64,000 nt of DNA, taken from assembly GCA_029559035.1 (NCBI GenBank), contig JAKQCT010000013.1:1-64000 (forward strand), read 5' to 3'. The position numbers were made by a program, and so were the translations under genes. The stretch is from Acidobacteriota bacterium. GTDB taxonomy: Bacteria; Acidobacteriota; UBA4820. Below, piece after piece: positions 7,601 through 16,526 of the stretch (position 1 is its first letter; each line of letters begins with the position of its first letter). The notes under the pieces were generated by a model that worked only from the letters and a program-made list of their open reading frames with translations, searched no databases and was not told where the DNA came from.

Positions 7601-10499
7601 GTGCTTCGGCGCTCCTCACCTTTCGCGTCTCGACGATCTCGAAGTCCCAGTTCGACTCCCATTCGTAGTATGAATCGCCCGTCGCGGAATTGGAGCTTCT
7701 CCAGACCATCTTCGAAAGTTCGACCTCGACGTCGATCCCAGGGACCGCCTTTCCGTCGCTGCTCAGGACCACCATCCTGGTCTTTATTCCTTCCTTGTAA
7801 TCCCTGAAGGCCCATTCGCCCTCGAACAGGCCGATGAAATGATCGGGGTAGAGGACGGTCGTCCCGCTCGAGGAGATGCTCTGCCTCGTCACGTCCGTCA
7901 CCTCGGTCTCGACCGAGTATTCCATCGGGACGGGCTGCGGCGTTATCGGGAAGGACATCTTCAGCTCGCCGTCGGCGTCGAGCTTCGCCTCTCCCTCCTG
8001 CACCGTATCCCTGTCTTTCATCTTTCTTTCGTCCCACCAGCAGAGCCTGTAGTTCCAGTTCTCGCCCGGGAAGACCTCAGTCACCTCCTCGGGAAGGCTG
8101 TAGGAGGGCCTTCCCTGGAAATGGTACTTGACGTCTCCCGCGGAAAGTGGCGCGCCGAAAAGATACGAAGCCGAGAGCTTCCCCTCGAGCGAGGTTTCGC
8201 CCTGCTTCCCGGAAATGTCCACGCTTACGCGGAAATCGGGCTTCCTGTAAGCGGCCACCAGGAAGCTCCCGTAGATCCTCTGCTCCTCGCCGAAGGATAT
8301 GGCGATCTCGTAGCGCCCGAGCGCCGCCTCCTTCGGAATGCTGAAGACACCGTCGGAGCTTGACATCGAGGAGAGGGTCACGGTCCTGCTTTCCCTCACC
8401 TTCCCCTTGGGGTCGGTCAGTTCTATCACGACGGAAGAGCCGGGGTCGAAAAGGGCGAAAACGCCCTTGACCTTGTTCCTGAGGATGGCCTTGTAATGGA
8501 CTTCCTCGCCCAGCTTGTAAACTCCCCTGTCGGTGAAAATGATCCCCGCCTTCTTCCGGGTCACTCCGAGGTTCCAGCTGTAAGGGATGTCGAACCGCCA
8601 CGGCTCCATCCCATCCGCCCAGTCGTTGACGATGTAAGCGGTGTCGCCGTCCTTCCTGGCGATCACGGCGAAGAGCCTGTTGTAATAGGAGGCGTATTCG
8701 CCCTCGGGGACCGAAAAAGGCGCCTTGTCGATGGCCGCTATCCCGCGCTCGTCGGTGACCGCGGCTGCGATCACGCGGTTGTCCATGCTCCTGATCTCCA
8801 CCTGGCATCCCGCCACCGGTCTGGCGCTTGACAGGGAGGTCACGTGGACGAGACATTCCTCGGGGCTGTACTTGAGGGTGAGTCCGAGGTCGGTCACCTG
8901 GATCAGCGCGGTCTTCGAGCCGTCGTACCAATGGCTCGATACGGGAGCGTCCTTGTAAGCCTGCTTCAGCGCTATGGAGGCCCATACTATCCCCTTGCCC
9001 CCCGCGTTCAGGAAAGGCTTCAGTTCGAGGCCCGCGTTGAACACCTTGTCCTGCCTGAAGCCCTTGATCTCCCTGGTCTCCTTGACCATCTTCCCGGTGT
9101 TGACTAGCGAAAGCATTTCTCCTTCGCCGCTATATCCGCTGTTGAGTATCGGGACCAGTTCCTCGACCGGGACTGGAGCCATCTTCTGCTCGACGGTCAC
9201 GACGTTCCTGGCGTAGAAGGGCACCATCGTCCCTCGCGCGCTCTCCCAGACGCCCTCTCCTTCCCCGAAGGAGACGTATGCCCGGCTCAGCGTGAACTCG
9301 AAAGAAGCGTAGGCGGGATACCCGAGCTGCTCGCCGTCGACGGACTTCATGTTCTCGTCCACCCTGAAAAGATAGTGATGGCCGGCCTCGGGCTTGAATC
9401 CCAGCATTCCGAGCGAGAGATATGATGTCTGCGTGCCCTCCGGCTCCTTCAGCTCTATCTCGGTCCCTTCGGTCATGTCGTAGCCTTTCAGGTTCCGGTA
9501 AAGCTCCTTGTAATCGACCGCCTTGGAAAAATCGATGGTGGGATGGCCGTCAACTGTAAAAGTGGGCTTGGGCCTTCCTCCGTAATGGTCGACCAGGAAC
9601 AGCGCGCTGAACCCCGTCAGCGGGTATTCGATGCCGTTCTTCGGCGACACGCCGCCCTCGAGCGCTTTCGTCTGGGAGTCGAACTTCAGCACGAGGTCCG
9701 CATGGAGCGGAGGGGCTGACACCGTCTCGACGACCATGATGTTGCTGTCGCCTGAATTTCTCATGTACCACCCGAAATGGCTCTTCACGAAGGAATCGAC
9801 CTGTTCGGTCCTCTTTTCGGCGACCCGGAACACAAGTTGCCTTCTATTTTTAACCTCGTCATAGACCCTCTCGAGCTTGGCGTAGAGCCTATCCCGCGCG
9901 CCGGGCTCTCTCCGGTCCATTTCCCTGAACCCCTCGGGGGTGAGGACGTTCGAGGAAAGCTGCTTCTCGCGCGTCGTTATGGCAAGGTGCCTGGCGATCC
10001 CTTGAGGATCGACGGGCTGGTTGAAAAGGACGGCTATGACCGCCGGAGAATCGAGATCCTCGCGGTTCCTCATCATCGCCGCGCTGATTATCTTCAGAGT
10101 GGGGGTGGTGAAGCTGAAGGAGTAATCCTGTCCGAGGACGCTTCCCGAAATGCTCGACGCGCCCTTTTTGACCGTCACGACGAACCTGGTCGAGTACGGC
10201 ACCTTCTCCTTCTCTCCCGGGACTATCTTCAGCAGGCGGTCCGAACCCCAGTAGGCGCGCCACCCTGTAGTGGGAGTTATGGTGATGTAAGATGGAAGCC
10301 GGTTGGCCTCGTCAGGGGTCTCCAGCGTGTTCACCATCGACTCGGAGAAAAGAATCTGGATGCTCTCGAACCTGTCCCGTTCGAGATTCTGAAGCTCTCC
10401 CTGCGGGTTGGCCGAAAGCACCTCGAGATCCCCTGCGAAGGCGGCGATGACGCACACCGACAGGAACAACGAGACCGTTAGAACGCGGATTCTGCCCAC
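4662..10499 (-). CDS. yfhM: Bacterial alpha-2-macroglobulin family protein
   Basis: A 1,945-aa periplasmic protease trap. A signal peptide ends near residue 22 (FAG) with no lipobox, so the protein is probably soluble, unlike many lipoprotein homologues. Multiple MG-type beta domains fill the first 1,200 residues. The bait region is followed by the macroglobulin core, and the thioester motif CAEQ is intact (Cys1441, Gln1444), followed by the helical thioester domain and the receptor-binding-like end. Known role: covalent capture of foreign proteases, working beside PBP1C. The start is GTG at 10499, preceded by a strong AGGAGGT 5 bases away. Unusual local feature: an aromatic, acidic stretch near residue 1865 (YYGYYEWEYYDWWW). 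Confidence 0.93.
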   Translation of the reverse strand: MGRIRVLTVSLFLSVCVIAAFAGDLEVLSANPQGELQNLERDRFESIQILFSESMVNTLETPDEANRLPSYITITPTTGWRAYWGSDRLLKIVPGEKEKVPYSTRFVVTVKKGASSISGSVLGQDYSFSFTTPTLKIISAAMMRNREDLDSPAVIAVLFNQPVDPQGIARHLAITTREKQLSSNVLTPEGFREMDRREPGARDRLYAKLERVYDEVKNRRQLVFRVAEKRTEQVDSFVKSHFGWYMRNSGDSNIMVVETVSAPPLHADLVLKFDSQTKALEGGVSPKNGIEYPLTGFSALFLVDHYGGRPKPTFTVDGHPTIDFSKAVDYKELYRNLKGYDMTEGTEIELKEPEGTQTSYLSLGMLGFKPEAGHHYLFRVDENMKSVDGEQLGYPAYASFEFTLSRAYVSFGEGEGVWESARGTMVPFYARNVVTVEQKMAPVPVEELVPILNSGYSGEGEMLSLVNTGKMVKETREIKGFRQDKVFNAGLELKPFLNAGGKGIVWASIALKQAYKDAPVSSHWYDGSKTALIQVTDLGLTLKYSPEECLVHVTSLSSARPVAGCQVEIRSMDNRVIAAAVTDERGIAAIDKAPFSVPEGEYASYYNRLFAVIARKDGDTAYIVNDWADGMEPWRFDIPYSWNLGVTRKKAGIIFTDRGVYKLGEEVHYKAILRNKVKGVFALFDPGSSVVIELTDPKGKVRESRTVTLSSMSSSDGVFSIPKEAALGRYEIAISFGEEQRIYGSFLVAAYRKPDFRVSVDISGKQGETSLEGKLSASYLFGAPLSAGDVKYHFQGRPSYSLPEEVTEVFPGENWNYRLCWWDERKMKDRDTVQEGEAKLDADGELKMSFPITPQPVPMEYSVETEVTDVTRQSISSSGTTVLYPDHFIGLFEGEWAFRDYKEGIKTRMVVLSSDGKAVPGIDVEVELSKMVWRSSNSATGDSYYEWESNWDFEIVETRKVRSAEAPVDLAFQVPSGGEYIVRAKADIGGMTREVSSSWWFYGGGYTPWERRTDNKIEVMVEKPKYKPGDTARIFIKSPWETGRILLTTERETVRSCRTLDLTSTQQMVEIKLTEDDIPNIYVSVILLKGRSGEDENDKPAFRIGYAKISVENETKNLRVSVSSDREEYRPADKAKVKATVRDIAGAPVQGAEVTLWAVDVGVLNLTNYKTPDPSKSFWVERPLSVFNADSREKLISARVSIPKGEDEGGGGGMEYGQASQIRKDFRVLAFWVGSAMTGADGSFEGEFLLPESLTAFRIMAVAHDRLSRFGSGEKEFIVSQKLLLTPAFPRFLTAGDEAYAGVLLNSRLSKGGTGKVNIESLTPALLSVEASEKSAEIAAKGKSEFRWKMKGLLPGTARVRVRASLLDENDAFELDIPVNYPLEKVTKVQAGEFSGEVLLEGEVPGDIFTTIGGLEVTVSQNLMAEIKDGFNFVIEYPYGCAEQRSSRIIVLLNSYALGRLLGKTGDKGEKAKKVIIDGIKGLGPFQRSDGGFGLWVGDGVSQPYLSAYICHLLQRAKEEGLLPDEEMLTECVNYLEGLMTKDRKITPEYYYCWYEESSFAAKVIAEGGRNSDQILNLMLEKVASVPTISLCHLWDAAVKSGKASAARTLENAVRSRLVMSGQKGYLKENRDTYYYYYWASDEIATAAALKSFITNTNDTDMQFRLAKFLVERGRVQDEWNTHRNAMIYEALAAYAKKQAEMSARCPVTVTLNGKTLFDAVLGDKNGPELTRAVPMEELAKSVRGKFALKLASGTGDKLHYSVRLRYAPRGVMLSPLVRGIAVKRTYTASGSKEEKTSFTAGEMVEVHLEVTVPDKSYNVVVTDPLPAGFEILDGAFATTAKKLKSMKPNDSRGEDEDYYGYYEWEYYDWWWISGFRQIEKHDDRVVMFADYLSPGKHQFTYLARATTSGEFQAASPSAEEMYDAGVNGRGQGVLVKVSDGQGRK

Positions 10500-10580
10500 T
10501 TTGCACCTCCTGGGGCTAGGATATTCTTCCGTTTTTCTTTTTTCAAGGGGTTGTTCGTGGAAGGCCGATCGGTCAGGGGT

Positions 10581-11480
10581 TCAGGGTTTCCCGAGCTCCT
10601 CCGCGAGGAACTTCTCGAGGTTCCCGTACCTGAAGAGGTATCCGGCCTTTTCCAGCCTGGCGGGCTTCGCCCTGACGCCTCCGAGAAGCAGCTCGTCGGC
10701 CATCGGGCCGAACGCGGCCTTCAGGGCGAAAGCGGGGACCGTGAGGAAAGCCTTTTTGTGAAGTGCCTCCGCGAGATATTTCGTGAACTCGGCGTTGGAA
10801 ACGCCGTTCGGAGAGGTCACGTTGACAGCGCCCTCCAGGCTTTCTTTCCTCATCATAAAATCGAAAACGAAAGGAAGCTCCCTCGAAGCCACCCACGACA
10901 CGGGCTGGCTCCCCCCGCCGAGCTTTCCTCCGAGGTTCATCCTGAAGAGCGGCAGCATCTTCTTCAGGACGCCGCCGCCTTTGCCGAGAACGACGCCGAG
11001 CCTCGCCGCGACGACACGGGTCCCCTTCTCCTTCAACGGCAGGGACGCCTTCTCCCATTTTTCGCAGACCTCGGCGAGGAACCCCTCGCCTTTTGGAGTA
11101 TCTTCATCGGCGGCCGGGCCGTCGTAGCCGTAATATCCGACTGCGGAAGCGCTCACGAGCAGGGCCGGAGGTTTATCCATCCCGATTATCGTGTCCGTGA
11201 GAAATCCGGCGGTTCCGACCCTCGAACTTATGATCTCAGCTCTTTTCCGCTTCGTCCACCTCGCAGAAATCGAAGCGCCCGAGAGGTTCACTATCACGCT
11301 CACGGAGTCGAGGGCTTTTCTGTCGAGTATCCCGTGCTCTGGATTCCAGTAAAATTCGTCGGCGGAGAGAGGTTTCCTGCGTACGAGGGTGGAGACCTGG
11401 CAGCCCAAAGCCTTCAGCCCCGGGACCAGCACGCTCCCGACGAATCCTCCGGCGCCCGAGATCAGGACCCTCGCGGACAT
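10581..11480 (-). CDS. TIGR01777-family NAD-dependent epimerase/dehydratase-like protein
   Basis: A 299-aa short-chain-dehydrogenase-fold protein. The Rossmann glycine motif GAGGFVGS lies at residues 8-15, VSASAVGYYG carries the catalytic-type Tyr, and the C-terminal region matches the DUF1731 domain of the YfcH/SulA-like family. Its substrate is unknown throughout the family. The frame stays open another 45 codons upstream, but that part overlaps the preceding gene and is Arg/Ser-rich in a shadow-like way. The ATG at 11480 lies 7 bp after the GGDEF/EAL gene stop and begins the conserved Rossmann strand, so I use it. Probably co-transcribed with the genes upstream on the minus strand. Confidence 0.88.
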   Translation of the reverse strand: MSARVLISGAGGFVGSVLVPGLKALGCQVSTLVRRKPLSADEFYWNPEHGILDRKALDSVSVIVNLSGASISARWTKRKRAEIISSRVGTAGFLTDTIIGMDKPPALLVSASAVGYYGYDGPAADEDTPKGEGFLAEVCEKWEKASLPLKEKGTRVVAARLGVVLGKGGGVLKKMLPLFRMNLGGKLGGGSQPVSWVASRELPFVFDFMMRKESLEGAVNVTSPNGVSNAEFTKYLAEALHKKAFLTVPAFALKAAFGPMADELLLGGVRAKPARLEKAGYLFRYGNLEKFLAEELGKP

Positions 11481-11487
11481 GACCCTG

Positions 11488-14409
11488 CTAGTGCGCCCGG
11501 TTGTTCTTCTTGAGAAGTTCGATACCCTCGAGCGGGAGGGCTTTCCCGAAATAGTGGCCCTGGAAGTGGTCGCATTCCGCGTCCTTGAGCAGGCGGTACT
11601 GCCCCTCAGTCTCAACGCCTTCCGCCACCACCTCGAGCCCGAGGCCGTGCGCCATCGTGATTATGGCCTTGATGATCGCCAGGTCCTTGGGGTCCCTTTC
11701 CATGTCCCTGATGAAGGACATGTCTATCTTCAGGCAGTGTATGGGGAACCTCTTGAGATATGTCATGGAAGAATAGCCGGCCCCGAAATCGTCGATCGCG
11801 AGCCTGATGCCTCTCCTGCTGAGAGCGTAGAGCATGGCCGTGGTACTGTCGAGGTCCATGACGGCCGTCCTCTCGGTTATCTCCAGCTCGAGGTACTGGG
11901 GGTTCAGGTCAACCCTTTCCAGGACCCTTTCGAGGACGTCAAGGAGGTCCCTCCTGTGGAACTGCCTGGCCGAAAGGTTGACCGCCATCTTCAGGTTCGG
12001 GAACCCCTCGGCGTGGAGGTTCTTGAGGTTGCTGCACGCCACGTTGAGGACCCATTCCCCCAGCGGCACGATGAGCCCGCTTTCCTCGGCGATCGGAATG
12101 AACTTCTCCGGGGATACCATGCCGTACTTGGGGTCTATCCATCTGAGCAGGGCTTCGAGCCCCACGATCCCCTGGCCCTTCTCGACTATGGGCTGGAAGT
12201 AGAGCGCGAGCTCGTTCCTGTCGATCGCCCCGTGCAGGCGGTTCCTCAGGTCGATCCTTTCCTTCGCCTCCTCGCTCATTTCCATCCTGTAGAACTGGTA
12301 CGCCGCCCCGCCTTCCGCCTTCGCCCTGAACATGGCTATGTCGGCGTTCTTCAGCAGAGCCTCGAGGTCCTCGCCGTCCTCGGGAAAGACGCAGATGCCT
12401 ATCGACAGGGAGATGTGGAATTCCTTGCCCGAGAAGCTGAACGGTTCTTCGAAGGCGAGAAGTATCTTCTTGGCCATCGCCTCCGCATCCTCGGCTCCCG
12501 CGTTCTTGAGGATCACGGTGAACTCGTCGCTCCCGATCCTGCCGAGGCCCGCGCTGTCCTCTATGGTGGAAGCCAGCCTCGAAGCGGCGGCCCTCAATAT
12601 CTTGTCGCCCAGTATGTGCCCTTCCGTGTCGTTGAGCTCCTTGAATCGGTCGAGGTCGAGGAACAACAATGCCACGTTCTTGTTCTTCTCTCCCGCCTCC
12701 TCCATAGCCTTCAGCAGGTTCTCGTGAAAAGCCCACCTGTTCTCGAGCCCCGTGAGGAAATCGTGGTGGGCGAGGTACTTGAGGTTCTCCTGCGCCTGGA
12801 CGATGCCGGTGATGTCGAAAGCGGTCGCGACGATGGCCTCCTCGCCGTCGAGCTGCGTCGCTCCCCCCGTGAATGCGACCCACTTCTCCTCTCCCCTCTT
12901 GGTCAGTATCCTGAGCTGCTTGAAGGAGAGGTCCTTACCCTTTTTCATCTGCTTGGCGAACTCTTCGTGGGTCTGAACGAAATCGTCGGGATGGACCAGG
13001 TCCCAGAGCTGGAGGGCAAGCAACTCTTTCCTGGTGTAGCTTGTCAACATCTCGGCCGCGGCGTTGACGTAAACGATCCACTGGCCCCTGAAGATGAAAA
13101 TCGAGGCGCTGGTGGTCTCGGCGAGCGTCCTGAACCTCTCCTCCGATTCCTTCAGCGAGAACTCCGCCTTCTTCCTGTCCGAGATGTCGAAAGCGGTCAC
13201 CAGCGTCGAGGTCCTGCCTTCGAACTGTATCAGCGCGACGTTCAGCTGGAGCCAGATCTCCCTGCCTTCCTTGGTAAGCGCCACCACTTCGTAGTTCGAC
13301 GGGACGTCCTCTCCCCTGACTCGGGCGGAGGCCCTCTCTTTCACCCAGGTCTGATAATCGCTCCGGAGGAACTCCCAGAATTTCTTCTGGTAGACCTCGC
13401 TGTCCTTGTAGCCGAGCATCTTGAGGCCAGAGGGGTTGATGTACTTGGTGGAATCGCCGTCGAATATCAGGATGCCGGCGCTGGTTGTTTCCGCCAGGAC
13501 CCTCAGCCTCGCTTCGCCTTCCTTCAGCGCGTCGCCCGTCTTGCGCCTTTCGACGGCCATCGCTATCTGCCCCGAAACGAAAGTTAGCAGGTCGACTTCC
13601 CTCTTTCCGTAACGGAGGCCGGCCGTGTAGCTCTGGACCACGATCACGCCTATGGTGAGCTTGTTGACCACGAGCGGGACCCCCAGCCAGTCTATGCTCG
13701 GAGCGCCGTCCGTGACCACCTCGCCTTTCTTCAGGAGATCGGCGAAATTGTCGGGGTCCACGAGGAGCGGCTTGCCGGTCTTTATCACGTAGGAAGTGAG
13801 GTTCTTTCCGAGAGGCTCCGGCTTGGGAGCCTCGTCGAACTCGTCCACGAAATAGGGGAAATCGAGCAGTCCTGTCTTCTGGTCGTAGAGGGCGATGTAG
13901 AAATTCCGGGCGGCGATCAGTTCCTCGACTATCTTGTGTATGTGCGCGAAGAGTTCGGGAAGGGTGTTCGTGAACGACGCCGCCGACGCTATCCTGTATG
14001 TGGCGTTCTGGAGCTTCTCCGCCGTCTTCCTTGCTGTTATGTCCCTCTCGAAGAGGATGACCCTCTTTTCGCCCTCTTCGTACTGGAAGGTGGTTGCGGT
14101 CGTCTCCACCGCGAACGAGCCTCCCGTGGATACCTGCAGGTGCTCGATCTCGCAGAAGCTCTTTTCTTCCGACCCTACCCTGGCGAGCAGCTTGTCGAAA
14201 AGATGGAGGTCGTTATGCTTCGCGAGAAAATTCCTGTAATCAGCCCCGACCGCTTTTCCGGCGTCGATCCTGTGCATCTTCATCCACTGTGAGTTCGCGA
14301 AGACGATCCTGCTGTTGTCGTCCAGGAGGACGATGCCGTCCTTCATGGTCTCGCTAAGAGGACCGAGCATTTTCTTGAAGTTCTCGGCGTTCAGACGATA
14401 ATTATTCAA
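11488..14409 (-). CDS. PAS-GAF-PAS-PAS-GGDEF-EAL cyclic-di-GMP signalling protein
   Basis: A cytoplasmic sensor of about 973 aa with no membrane segment. Rough order: PAS (15-125), GAF (145-290), PAS (300-420), PAS (425-540), GGDEF (545-710), EAL (720-970). The diguanylate cyclase signature reads GSDEF, a tolerated variant, and no RxxD inhibitory site precedes it. The EAL half looks catalytically complete: EALLR, NLSARQF, ELEITE, DDFGAGYSS, KID, VAEGVET and QGHYFGKAL. It may therefore act mainly as a phosphodiesterase. Start uncertain: TTG at 14409 follows AGGGGG by 4 bases and overlaps the stop of a 60-codon ORF; an in-frame ATG at 14499 lacks a well-spaced ribosome site. Confidence 0.9.
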   Translation of the reverse strand: MNNYRLNAENFKKMLGPLSETMKDGIVLLDDNSRIVFANSQWMKMHRIDAGKAVGADYRNFLAKHNDLHLFDKLLARVGSEEKSFCEIEHLQVSTGGSFAVETTATTFQYEEGEKRVILFERDITARKTAEKLQNATYRIASAASFTNTLPELFAHIHKIVEELIAARNFYIALYDQKTGLLDFPYFVDEFDEAPKPEPLGKNLTSYVIKTGKPLLVDPDNFADLLKKGEVVTDGAPSIDWLGVPLVVNKLTIGVIVVQSYTAGLRYGKREVDLLTFVSGQIAMAVERRKTGDALKEGEARLRVLAETTSAGILIFDGDSTKYINPSGLKMLGYKDSEVYQKKFWEFLRSDYQTWVKERASARVRGEDVPSNYEVVALTKEGREIWLQLNVALIQFEGRTSTLVTAFDISDRKKAEFSLKESEERFRTLAETTSASIFIFRGQWIVYVNAAAEMLTSYTRKELLALQLWDLVHPDDFVQTHEEFAKQMKKGKDLSFKQLRILTKRGEEKWVAFTGGATQLDGEEAIVATAFDITGIVQAQENLKYLAHHDFLTGLENRWAFHENLLKAMEEAGEKNKNVALLFLDLDRFKELNDTEGHILGDKILRAAASRLASTIEDSAGLGRIGSDEFTVILKNAGAEDAEAMAKKILLAFEEPFSFSGKEFHISLSIGICVFPEDGEDLEALLKNADIAMFRAKAEGGAAYQFYRMEMSEEAKERIDLRNRLHGAIDRNELALYFQPIVEKGQGIVGLEALLRWIDPKYGMVSPEKFIPIAEESGLIVPLGEWVLNVACSNLKNLHAEGFPNLKMAVNLSARQFHRRDLLDVLERVLERVDLNPQYLELEITERTAVMDLDSTTAMLYALSRRGIRLAIDDFGAGYSSMTYLKRFPIHCLKIDMSFIRDMERDPKDLAIIKAIITMAHGLGLEVVAEGVETEGQYRLLKDAECDHFQGHYFGKALPLEGIELLKKNNRAH

Positions 14410-14588
14410 CGCACCCCCTGAACCGCAGCTTCCGATCCTTCCTGGAAATCGACCCGCTTTCCGGTTTGAACAACGATCTCGTTCTTTCCCCGGAAGCATC
14501 TCCTATCACGGGCAACGCCCGCAACGAGGATTTTTAATGATTCGACCGCTTTTTTCAACGAAAACGAGGTAGCCCCCGAGAACCTCAT
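14406..14588 (-). CDS. Possible 60-aa coupled small protein
   Basis: An open frame whose ATG overlaps the stop of the coiled-coil gene (ATGA) and whose TGA overlaps the proposed TTG start of the PAS/GGDEF/EAL gene (TTGA). Such double overlap is typical of translational coupling. The protein is basic, with an amphipathic N-terminal helix (LKKAVESLKILVAG) and a second segment GKNEIVVQTGKRVDF. I recognise no family. It could be chance, since the gap is short. If real, it links expression of its two neighbours. Confidence 0.35.
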   Translation of the reverse strand: MRFSGATSFSLKKAVESLKILVAGVARDRRCFRGKNEIVVQTGKRVDFQEGSEAAVQGVR

Positions 14589-15502
14589 CCTTTTTTTCTC
14601 GCGAAGCTCATCTCGATCTCGTTCAGCATGGATTCGACATTTCTCTGTTTGACCGCGTCCTGATCCCTATCCGGCGGTGATGAAACGCCGTTCTTCGGGA
14701 CATCCGGGGGGGAGGCGGCTTCATCTTCGTCGTGGCCCTGTTCGCCCGCGGCTCCCTTTCCTCCTGCTATCTCTTCCGCCCTCTTCAGGAGAAGCTCCTT
14801 CTGATCCCTTAAAAGGATCGGGCAGAGGATGCTGTTCCTGATCTCCCTCACTCGGCTCTTCAACTTCTGGCCGCTCATGCTTCCTTTTTTAAACTTTATC
14901 TCTTCCATCCGTCGGGAGAGCTCTTCGAACTTCTCTTCCGCGCCCTTCTCGAGGAACTTCGCCGCCTTTTTTTTCAGTTTCGAGCATAGCCGTTTTATCT
15001 CGGAATTCTCCTTTTCCGAAGCTTTGCGGCCGCTCTTCATCGAAACGAGAGCCGCGTCTGGCGTGTCGGGATACCCCTGCCACCCCGGCTCGGACATCAG
15101 CTTCAGGGAATCCTGCAGGAAGAGGATCTGTTCGATGTCGGAGTCATCCTTTGAAGGTTTTTCGAGCAGTTCCTCGAGTTCCTCCATGCAGCCCTCGACG
15201 GCCTCTTTTCTCTTATAAAACAGCCATTGTTGGTACTTCCGTTCCTCGTCCTGCTTTTCCCTCACTGCTTCCCTGGCAAGGGAAAAAGCCTCCCACAGCC
15301 TGGCCCTGTCGTTCTTCCTCAGAGGGGTTATCCGCCTGAATATGTCATGTATCCTGTCCGAGTGGAGCCAGAAAGCCTTGAAGTCCCAGCGGCCGCCTTC
15401 ATAATGCGACCCCAGTTCCGCGATCTCCTTCTCCAGAGCTTCCGCGTTCGCGGCCTCGAGTTGCGTCCGTTCCTCCCTGCTAAGTTTGACCTCTTCGCTC
15501 AT
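14585..15502 (-). CDS. Coiled-coil hypothetical protein
   Basis: A 305-aa, highly charged, mostly helical cytoplasmic protein rich in Lys, Glu and Arg. A region near residues 45-110 (DRARLWEAFSLAREAV with following charged helices) loosely resembles DUF349-type tryptophan/phenylalanine helical repeats, but I would not assign it. Residues 185-235 form another Lys-rich coiled coil, and the segment near 255-285 is low-complexity and acidic. The ATG at 15502 is chosen because AGGAG sits 7 bases upstream; the frame is open 11 codons further without such a site. First gene of the minus-strand cluster that continues into the c-di-GMP protein. Confidence 0.7.
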   Translation of the reverse strand: MSEEVKLSREERTQLEAANAEALEKEIAELGSHYEGGRWDFKAFWLHSDRIHDIFRRITPLRKNDRARLWEAFSLAREAVREKQDEERKYQQWLFYKRKEAVEGCMEELEELLEKPSKDDSDIEQILFLQDSLKLMSEPGWQGYPDTPDAALVSMKSGRKASEKENSEIKRLCSKLKKKAAKFLEKGAEEKFEELSRRMEEIKFKKGSMSGQKLKSRVREIRNSILCPILLRDQKELLLKRAEEIAGGKGAAGEQGHDEDEAASPPDVPKNGVSSPPDRDQDAVKQRNVESMLNEIEMSFARKKG

Positions 15503-15646
15503 TCCTGTTCTCCTACGATGGAGCTCCCCCAACAAACCGGATTAGTCTACCACAGTTTTCCCGTTGGAGCCTCCTCCGCCCTCCGAAGAGTTGCATTTTA
15601 CCCGAAATCTGTTCAAACTATGCCTTGTCTGAACGGAGGGCAGAAA

Positions 15647-16450
15647 TTGAAAACCCGGGCAATCCTCCTGTTGTTGATGCTTATGCTCGCTTCTTCCTGC
15701 TGCGTGGATTTCGGCGGAAAGGAAAAGCGCTACAAGAAAATGATGCTTTGCGCCAGGAGGGTCAACAACGACAACTCCATCATGATCCTGAAAAAAGGTT
15801 CCTTCTGCTGCCCCCGCCTTCCGTCGCACGTGAACGACATCTCTTCTGCGAGGCGTTTTTATTACATGAAGGCCGCCGAGATATTCCCGGAAAGGGACGA
15901 AGCGTTCGAGGCCGTCGGCAGGACCTTCTGGGAAGAGGGGCGGCACGCGGAGGCTCTGGAGTACTATGAAAAAGCGCTGGGCCTGTCCCCGGGCAACATC
16001 AACGACCTGGTTGCGGTCGCGACTCTTCGAAGGACCTGCGGCAAGCTCGACGAAGCCCTGGAGACCCTATCTCTCCTCGAAAAGACCGAATTCCGGGAGA
16101 AAAGCAAGAGCCTGGCATACCTGAGGGGCAAGGTCGTCTACGAGCAGGGCGATACAAGGAAAGCGAAAGAGCTCTTCGAGAACGCTCTGGGCGATATCGA
16201 GAAAGGCGGGGGATCTTTCTATATCGGGCCGACGCCCTACACGATGAAGGACATCTATTTCTACCTGGCGCAGATCGAGCTAAAGCAGAATGAACCGCAG
16301 AAAGCCCACGAGCTTTTCCTGAAGTACCTTGCCGAGGAAGGACATCCCGATTTCGTAAGCACATACCAGGAGTGCCTCAGGCAGAGCGCCGGCGAACAGG
16401 AATTCCTTTACGGGCTGGTGGAGGAGAGATGGGCCCGGACGCACCAGTAG
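15647..16450 (+). CDS. TPR-repeat lipoprotein
   Basis: A 267-aa predicted lipoprotein. A short basic start and hydrophobic run lead to ASSCC at residues 15-19 (lipobox slightly off consensus). Tetratricopeptide-like repeats follow from about residue 65 (AFEAVGRTFWEEGRHAEALE, then AKELFENALG). The role is presumably protein-protein scaffolding at the membrane or in the periplasm; no specific partner is visible. The start is TTG at 15647, since GGAGG stands 7 bases upstream and the signal peptide begins there. ATG at 15620 is an alternative. The gene is divergent from the coiled-coil gene across a 144-bp gap with no convincing promoter. Confidence 0.75.
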   Translation: MKTRAILLLLMLMLASSCCVDFGGKEKRYKKMMLCARRVNNDNSIMILKKGSFCCPRLPSHVNDISSARRFYYMKAAEIFPERDEAFEAVGRTFWEEGRHAEALEYYEKALGLSPGNINDLVAVATLRRTCGKLDEALETLSLLEKTEFREKSKSLAYLRGKVVYEQGDTRKAKELFENALGDIEKGGGSFYIGPTPYTMKDIYFYLAQIELKQNEPQKAHELFLKYLAEEGHPDFVSTYQECLRQSAGEQEFLYGLVEERWARTHQ

Positions 16451-16457
16451 CCCCGTT

Positions 16458-16485
16458 TTGACATGAAACGCCTTTGTGAGATACT
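16458..16485 (+). promoter_or_regulatory. Sigma70-type promoter for pepD
   Basis: TTGACA (16458-16463), 16-bp spacer, GATACT (16480-16485). A short TACCCC/GGGGTA hairpin (16497-16514) lies in the leader just before the GGAGG of pepD. Confidence 0.55.
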
Positions 16486-16526
16486 TCTATTTATAGTACC
16501 CCGAAGGGGGGGTAGACGGAGGAAAA

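Noticed and set aside
11481-11615. 45-codon N-terminal extension of the epimerase
   Set aside because: The extension overlaps the preceding gene, is Arg/Ser-rich and precedes a good start with the Rossmann motif.
11389-13587. A 732-codon open frame opposite the PAS/GGDEF/EAL gene
   Set aside because: High-GC antisense shadow: the minus strand carries complete PAS, GAF, GGDEF and EAL motifs, while the plus frame shows only Arg/Glu/Leu-rich sequence with no domain.
14410-14590. Cyclic-di-GMP riboswitch in front of the GGDEF/EAL gene
   Set aside because: No GEMM-like core; the region is better explained by the end of the previous gene and a short ORF.
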